Origin: Chlamydoabsidia padenii
Taxonomy: Eukaryota; Mucoromycota; Mucoromycetes; Mucorales; Cunninghamellaceae
DNA: 64,000 nucleotides
Reading direction: 5' to 3'
Assembly: GCA_025330725.1 (NCBI GenBank)
Contig: JAIWND010000002.1
Coordinates: 2,080,957 to 2,144,956, forward strand
A program made the position numbers and the translations under genes. Below, piece after piece: positions 58,465 to 64,000 of the stretch; positions within the stretch are counted from its first letter, which is position 1; each line of letters begins with the position of its first letter. The notes under the pieces were generated by a model. The model did not search any database. It worked only from the letters and a program-made list of their open reading frames with translations, and was not told where the DNA came from.

Positions 58465-60171
58465 ATGTCTTCTCAATCTTCGACTTCCATCACTCAACAG
58501 GATCAACAACCTATGAAAGATGCTGCTTCCCTTCCAGGAGTTGATACTGCTTCAGGTACTTCTGCTTCCTTGTATGTTGGTGAACTTGATCCGTCAGTGA
58601 CCGAAGCCATGCTATTTGAAATGTTTAACTCTATTGGTCCTGTCGCTAGTATCCGTGTCTGTAGAGATGCAGTAACTAGACGTAGTCTTGGTTATGCGTA
58701 TGTTAACTTCCATAATGTACTCGATGGTAAGGAGTTGACTAATAATGTATTAATGTATTTTACTCACCTCTTGTTTTTATTTTATTTTATTATTATATTA
58801 GGTGAGCGTGCTTTGGAAAGCCTCAACTACTCTTTGATTAAAGGCAAACCTTGTCGTATGATGTGGTCTCAACGTGATCCTTCCTTACGCAAAACTGGCA
58901 GTGGGAATATCTTTATCAAGAATTTGGACGTCACCATCGATAACAAGGCTTTACATGACACGTTTTCTGCGTTTGGTAACATTCTATCTTGCAAGATTGC
59001 TACTGATGAAAGCGGGTATTCCAAGGGATATGGATTTGTCCACTATGAAACTGAAGAAGCTGCTGAAAATGCCATTAAACATGTCGATGGTATGCTTTTA
59101 AACGACAAGAAGGTGTAAGTAAAAAAACAACAACAGGATGGTTAAAAATAAAAAAGATGCATAAGTCTAATGTTTTAATTGGTGGCGTTATTTTTCTTTT
59201 AGGTTTGTTGGCCGCCATATCGCCAGAAAGGAACGACTAGCTCAGATGGATGAATCGCGATCGAAATTCACCAACGTTTATGTCAAGAATCTGGATCTGC
59301 AAACCACGGATCAAGACTTTTACAACCTCTTCAGCAAATATGGACCTGTCACTTCAGCTTTGGTCTCTCGGGATGATACTGGCACCTCCAAGGGATTCGG
59401 ATTTGTCAACTTTGAAAACCCCGACAATGCACAAAACGCGGTGAACGATCTCAACGAAACTGAACACAATGGCAAGATTCTATATGTTGGTAGGGCACAA
59501 AAGAAATCGGAACGGGAAGAAGAATTACGCAAACAACACGAACAAGCAAAGATGGAAAAGCTCGCCAAATATCAAGGGGTCAACTTGTATGTCAAGAACT
59601 TGGATGACGATCTCAACGATGACAAACTCGGTCAAGAATTCTCAACCTATGGTGTGGTGACAAGTGCTAAAATAATGCGCGATGACAGGGGACTCTCAAA
59701 AGGATTTGGTTTTGTCTGCTTCTCTTCCCCTGATGAGGCAACAAAGGCAGTGACTGAAATGAATGGCCGAATGGTTGGTTCCAAGCCCATCTATGTTGCT
59801 TTGGCTCAGCGTAAAGAAGCCCGTCGATCTCAATTAGAAGCTCAAATGAATCAACGAAATCAAATGCGTATGCAACAGGTAATAATGGTAAATCCCTCTA
59901 AAACTTTATTACTGACTGTTTTTTTCTCTTGACATATAGGGGACTCAAGGTATTCCGGGTGACTATATGATGGGTGGTCCAATGTATTATCCTCCTCCTC
60001 CTAGTGGATTCCGTCCTGTATTTCCTCCAGGTACTATGGCGCCTGGTCCTCGATGGGCAGCTCGTCCTGGTCAGCCTATTCATGGTTATGGTCCTCCTCC
60101 CAATACTTATCCTATGCAATATGCTCCTCCTCCACCTCGTGGCCCTCGTCCTATGTCTGGTGGGGATGGTC

Positions 60172-60208
<37 letters not shown>

Positions 60209-60515
60209 CAAATCTGATCGTCATAACAATGAAACTACCAGCAATACTGACGACAAAAAAAGTACTTTGACAGCTGCTTCATTAGCATCTGCTTCGCCTG
60301 AAATGCAAAAACAAATGCTTGGTGAAAACTTGTATCCGTTGATACATCGTCAACAACCTGAATACTCGGGAAAGATTACCGGGATGCTTTTGGAAATGGA
60401 CAATGGGGAACTACTTCATCTTTTGGAAGACCAAGTCACTTTGAACCGGAAAATCAACGAAGCCATGGATGTCTTACGAGCACATTTGGAGGATGCTCAT
60501 AAAAACAACGACTAG
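58465..60515 (+). CDS. PAB1: Poly(A)-binding protein Pab1
   Basis: Four exons, 58465-58726, 58802-59114, 59203-59878 and 59940-60515, encode 608 aa. Four RRMs: about residues 34-112 (SLYVGELD ... LGYAYVNF), 122-200 ([11 protein letters not shown] ... [10 protein letters not shown]), 216-293 (NVYVKNLD ... KGFGFVNFE) and 318-396 (NLYVKNLD ... [10 protein letters not shown]). A Pro/Gly/Met-rich linker with a Gln tract (CAA repeat, 60171-60208) leads to the C-terminal MLLE domain ([32 protein letters not shown]). It binds mRNA poly(A) tails, eIF4G and release factors. The leader just upstream (58418-58450) is A-rich, as in PABP mRNAs that repress themselves. AATAAA at 60604-60609. Confidence 0.97.
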
Positions 60516-61714
60516 TGGTGATAGGTAGTAGTTCAGTTTATATTTATCTTCATATTTTAGCCATATTTGTAATCTGTTTATTGATACCTTTGTTAAATGA
60601 TTGAATAAATAAATATCTTGTGAATGGGCATTCTCGTTTACTCTTAATTCACCCGCTAAAAATTAAAACGCCGCTTTTTTGATTTTTGGTAGAAAAAAGA
60701 AATCCCCCTTTTTTTTGGATTTTATCTTTCTTTTTAACATACTTAATTTAAATTAATCAAGTATAAACTACCCACTTGGTTTTTATGGATGCCTTACACA
60801 ACGCGACAACTGATTTATTGATTATACAATGTTATAATATAGGATTCATCTACATATAGGATCTACTTTAAACCTGTCGATACTTTAATCAAGGAACAAT
60901 CTGACATATTACGATACGCGTAGATTAGCTCCCCCCTTCTCTTTATATTAACATTAATAAAAGCAAATGTCTTTATACAATAATGCTGCTTAATGATGAA
61001 AGCGTCTCTATTCAATGTTATATGCATGATGCATTCAATAATCTTCGGATCTGGATTTATGTCTGTCTTGGTATGGTTGTCTGGATGGAACAGCCATTGA
61101 CAAGTTCTTCTCCTGTGGACAATGCCTCCAGTACGACATTACATAACAATACATACAATTTTACTATATACTCACAGTCTAACACTTGCTTTTTATCGGA
61201 ATCCAAGAATCCAGATCACTGTGCCAAGAGGAAAATGCATGAATCAAGAAATCGGTATTCACTTCCCGAAAAGGAGGTCATCATGTTTACAAAGGTGCCA
61301 ACTCGATAACGAAAAGAAAGAATGCAATCAATGTATTCTGGTTAGAACTACGTAAAGTTTCCACTTTTTTTTTGTCTCCTACTGTGATACATATTCATAC
61401 TATACAGTCATTACATGGTAACTGGGATTGAGAAGAAAAAAAAAAGAGGTTGTGCTATGGTCTTAAGCATTCATGTCAGGTGGGTCAAAGTCGAGAATTA
61501 AATATGGCAGATCCATCCGCTCTTTTATAGATTATCCCTTCAAGTCAGCCACCATATCCAAATCCACACACCAATAAATACCGAATTAATGAGTGAGGAT
61601 CAAATGTCTATTATAACTTTATTATTACAATTGCATCACCACCGTCCTTCACAACTATAAAATAATCTATACTAGTCCAAATCTATGCTATTGATCAAGT
61701 TGGCTACTATTTCA
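60516..61714. other. Intergenic, PABP to right-end region
   Basis: 1.2 kb. Motif-like TTAAAACGCCGC (60663-60674). A 108-codon plus frame at 60983-61309 and an overlapping one have no recognisable features. No supported gene. Confidence 0.4.
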
Positions 61715-61928
61715 TTATTCCACCATATCCATTTTATCTTGTTCAGCAGCTTGTCTTGTAAAATAATCTATAGCACCAAGTAACCATAGTCCAGCTCCTG
61801 TTTTCGTCAGAATCGCGTGTTGATGGTTACCTCCGTAACGATGCATTGGTAGAATTTGTCTTTCACACCGCCAAAGAAGGGTAATCAAGTTTTGTTGTCG
61901 GAACCATCGAAGCCACCCTTTAGATATG
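61715..61928 (-). pseudogene. Coding-like block, last exon of an unidentified gene or relic
   Basis: The minus strand from 61928 to a TAA at 61715 is open after a TTTCAG acceptor and reads ...ISKGWLRWFRQQNLITLLWRC, then PMHRYGGNHQHAILTKTGAG, then LWLLGAIDYFTRQ and a charged end. The composition is protein-like. Upstream on the same strand (62060-62260) are further coding-like pieces (ANSIRRPAITIYKLMFV; SRNFYNTLNILKTYW; KVWMDGRRIVLDEW), but in shifted frames that I could not join with convincing splice sites. A decayed gene is the simplest reading; a real gene with unusual introns is possible. Family not recognised. Confidence 0.35.
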
Positions 61929-62796
61929 CTGAAAGAAGAGAGTCGTCAATCGTAAGCAACATTTAAGGCACAACAATTAAAAAAGTCGAGATGTTTGTTG
62001 CATTCCATTCATCAAGTACGATCCGCCGTCCATCCATCCATACCTTTTGTTGTTTATTCAACAGGCATTCGTCATTCCATTGTTACCCAGTATGTTTTTA
62101 GTATGTTCAACGTATTGTAAAAGTTGCGAGATTCAGGTGCTATGTTCGCTGATCAAGTAAAGTGACGAACATCAGTTTGTAGATGGTAATTGCAGGTCGT
62201 CGTATTGAATTAGCCAGAAGGAAGAGAAGGGAGATGTCAAGTTGGAGAAGAGTCAGGATCAAGAGGAGTAGTTAGGTGAAGTATCGTGTGTCAAATAATA
62301 ACAAGAAGAAAAAGAAGAAGAAAGTGGCGAAGAGTAGAAAGAAGAAAAAGAATTAAAAAAACATAGCCCCCCTCTTTTTACACTTGCCAGATATTCAAAT
62401 TCCGACGCTAACGGGCAAGTCTTTCTTTTGACACTTTTTCCTTTACCACAACTTGATGCAATACCACAATTCGACAAAACTGTTGACATAGTATTTTATA
62501 AACTACAAGACATCTGGGCAGGTGGTTGGAGGGCAAAAGCCTTTCGCATTGTCAATGCAAAAGGAATGACAGGTACATATGACCTTAAACTTGGTTCCAT
62601 TGAAATGAGTGCCTGAAAGCTTGACTTTTTACTGAGAATACATCATAAAAGTACACACTCGGTTTATTGGCATTGGTTTGATAACGAGGTGAGAACTGAT
62701 ACTCTCCTTTTTTAGACACGGGAGGTAAAAAGAAAAAGAAAAGGAAAAAAGATTGCAAGACTGTACAGCTCCATACAAGGGACTTGGCGCTTGGTG

Positions 62797-62925
62797 TTCT
62801 ATGTAAAGTTTGTTGTAAATAGGCTAAGCAATGCTCATGGCCCATTTATTGATGAGCATCCATTGTCCATTGAGACGGTAGAGCTCTTACAAGGAACCAT
62901 AGGGTACGCGGGGTTTGAAACCCGC
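62797..62925 (-). repeat. Inverted copy of the right-end repeat unit
   Basis: ATGTAAAGTTTGTTGTAAAT followed by AGGCTAAGCAATGCTCATGG matches the reverse complement of the third array unit with about four mismatches, and ends with GCGGGGTTTGAAACCCGC (62908-62925), itself an inverted repeat. Confidence 0.65.
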
Positions 62926-63134
62926 TCTTTGCGAAAACGGTCCACAAGGGAAAACATGAAAAAAGTGAAATCGTTCCCCTTCAGGGATATCTCCAAATGG
63001 TATTGGAAGAATCCACATCAAACCCATTCTGATAGTTTTTTACCTTTGGCCCGGAACATGATTTGATCTCTATTGGGGAATTGCCAAGCGCACGGGATTT
63101 TGGTAAGAGCTCTATTTGCTCCAATTGTCCACGA

Positions 63135-63733
63135 ATGCTAATGATTAAAGTGGCGATGTGGGCATTATAGCCTATTTCCAACAAAACGTACATAATGACC
63201 AATGTAGCAAGACCCTTGTGTCGGTCAGTTCAAACTTGCGATGACTTTTACCCGTTCTTTGCAAGAAAAAAAAAAAAAAGAAGTCTCGTTCCTTTTCGTA
63301 CTTTTTCAGATCCCGCCTGCCTCTACTAAGATTTGGAAAGGCTCTACTGCCTTAACGGACAAGTGATGCTAATGATTAAAGTGACGATGTAGATATTATA
63401 GCCTATTTCCAACAAACTTTACATAATGACTAATATACCAAGTCCACTGTTTGGAGCAGTATAGCCTCAAAATCGTTTTACCCTGACTTTTGTAAAAAAA
63501 AAAAAAAAAAGTTGCAGAATGAAAATTGACACACAAGATAAAACTTGATTCAAAACCCGCTTACTCTCGCCTTGAATCTTGGGAGTGCTCTACTAGCTTA
63601 ATGAATAAGTGATGCTAATGACAAAAGTAACCATGAGCATTCCTTAGCCTATTTCCAACAAAGTTTACATAATGGCCAATATACCAAGTCCTCTGTATGG
63701 AGCATATAGCTTCAAGATTGTTTTACCCTGACT

Positions 63734-63764
<31 letters not shown>

Positions 63765-64000
63765 GTTGCAGAATGAAAATTGACAGACAAGACAAAACTT
63801 ATTTCAAAACCCGCTTACTCTCGCCTTGAATCTTGGGAAGCTCTACTGCTTAATGAACAAGCGATGCTAATGATTAAAGTGGCGATGTAGACATTATAGC
63901 CTATTTCCAACAAACTTTACATAATGGCCATTGTACCAAGTCCACTGTATGAAGCAGTATAGCCTCAAGACTGTTTTACCCTGACTTTTGTAAAAAAAAG
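63135..64000 (+). repeat. Tandem array of ~240-bp repeats, truncated by window end
   Basis: Four units begin with ATGCTAATGA at 63135, 63366, 63612 and 63864 (spacing 231, 246 and 252 bp). Each holds CCTATTTCCAACAAA, TACATAATG, an A run after CTTTTGTAA, and the motif TTCAAAACCCGC (63548-63560, 63801-63814; TTCAGATCCCGCC at 63305 for the first). Units 2-4 are closer to one another than to unit 1. The array continues past the window. Confidence 0.85.

Noticed and set aside
60983..61309. 108-codon plus frame with one hydrophobic stretch and several cysteines
   Set aside because: Two overlapping frames of similar length and no recognised pattern; kept as intergenic.

Overview
The window looks like nuclear DNA of an early-diverging filamentous fungus, most likely a Mucorales member (Mucoromycota). 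Genes carry many short introns (about 50-110 bp) with GT-AG borders and CTAAC/CTAAT-like branch sites, intergenic DNA is AT-rich and full of long A/T runs, and the gene set is fungal: a fused HIS4, Rictor/Ste16, STE12, a Bem1-type scaffold, CRP-type LIM protein and RTC3. Genus and species cannot be fixed from the sequence alone.

Layout, left to right. 0-6 kb: 5' part of a HAL4/SAT4-type kinase (minus strand, leaves the window), VPS51 (plus), and a small secreted cysteine-rich protein (minus). 6.5 kb: tRNA-Gly(UCC). 8.5-15 kb: RTC3/SBDS-like protein, an unassigned coiled-coil protein, importin Kap121. 15-24 kb: Jip5/WDR55 and Rictor sharing a 168-bp divergent promoter, then a cystathionine beta-lyase. 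24-32 kb: an FLVCR-like MFS transporter, a TMEM170-like membrane protein and trifunctional HIS4. 33-39 kb: MIC60, an RNase P Rpr2/Rpp21 subunit, an ALDH3 fatty aldehyde dehydrogenase, MED8, a CYSTM-like peptide. 42-50 kb: Bem1/Scd2 scaffold, two-LIM protein, AT-hook/C2H2 protein, ribosomal protein eL42, a C2H2 factor. 51-60.5 kb: STE12, polyamine oxidase, Rei1, NCE101, poly(A)-binding protein. 60.5-64 kb: gene-poor, with a coding-like relic and an array of ~240-bp repeats running off the right edge.

Functionally there is no operon or cluster logic. Several genes serve ribosome biogenesis and translation (Jip5, Rei1, eL42, PABP, RTC3-like, RNase P, Kap121), and several serve growth signalling and polarity (Rictor, Bem1, STE12, HAL-type kinase). 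No complete transposon, CRISPR array or secondary-metabolite cluster was seen.

The least explained signal is a short recurrent motif, GCGGG(A/T/G)TTTGAAA and its reverse complement, often with a GCATGAA/TTCATGC box within about 30 bp and often beside an A/T run. It occurs some thirty times, only in intergenic DNA and introns, and is also built into the repeat array at the right end. Exon borders were worked out by hand from reading-frame phase, splice signals and family similarity; no transcript evidence was available.
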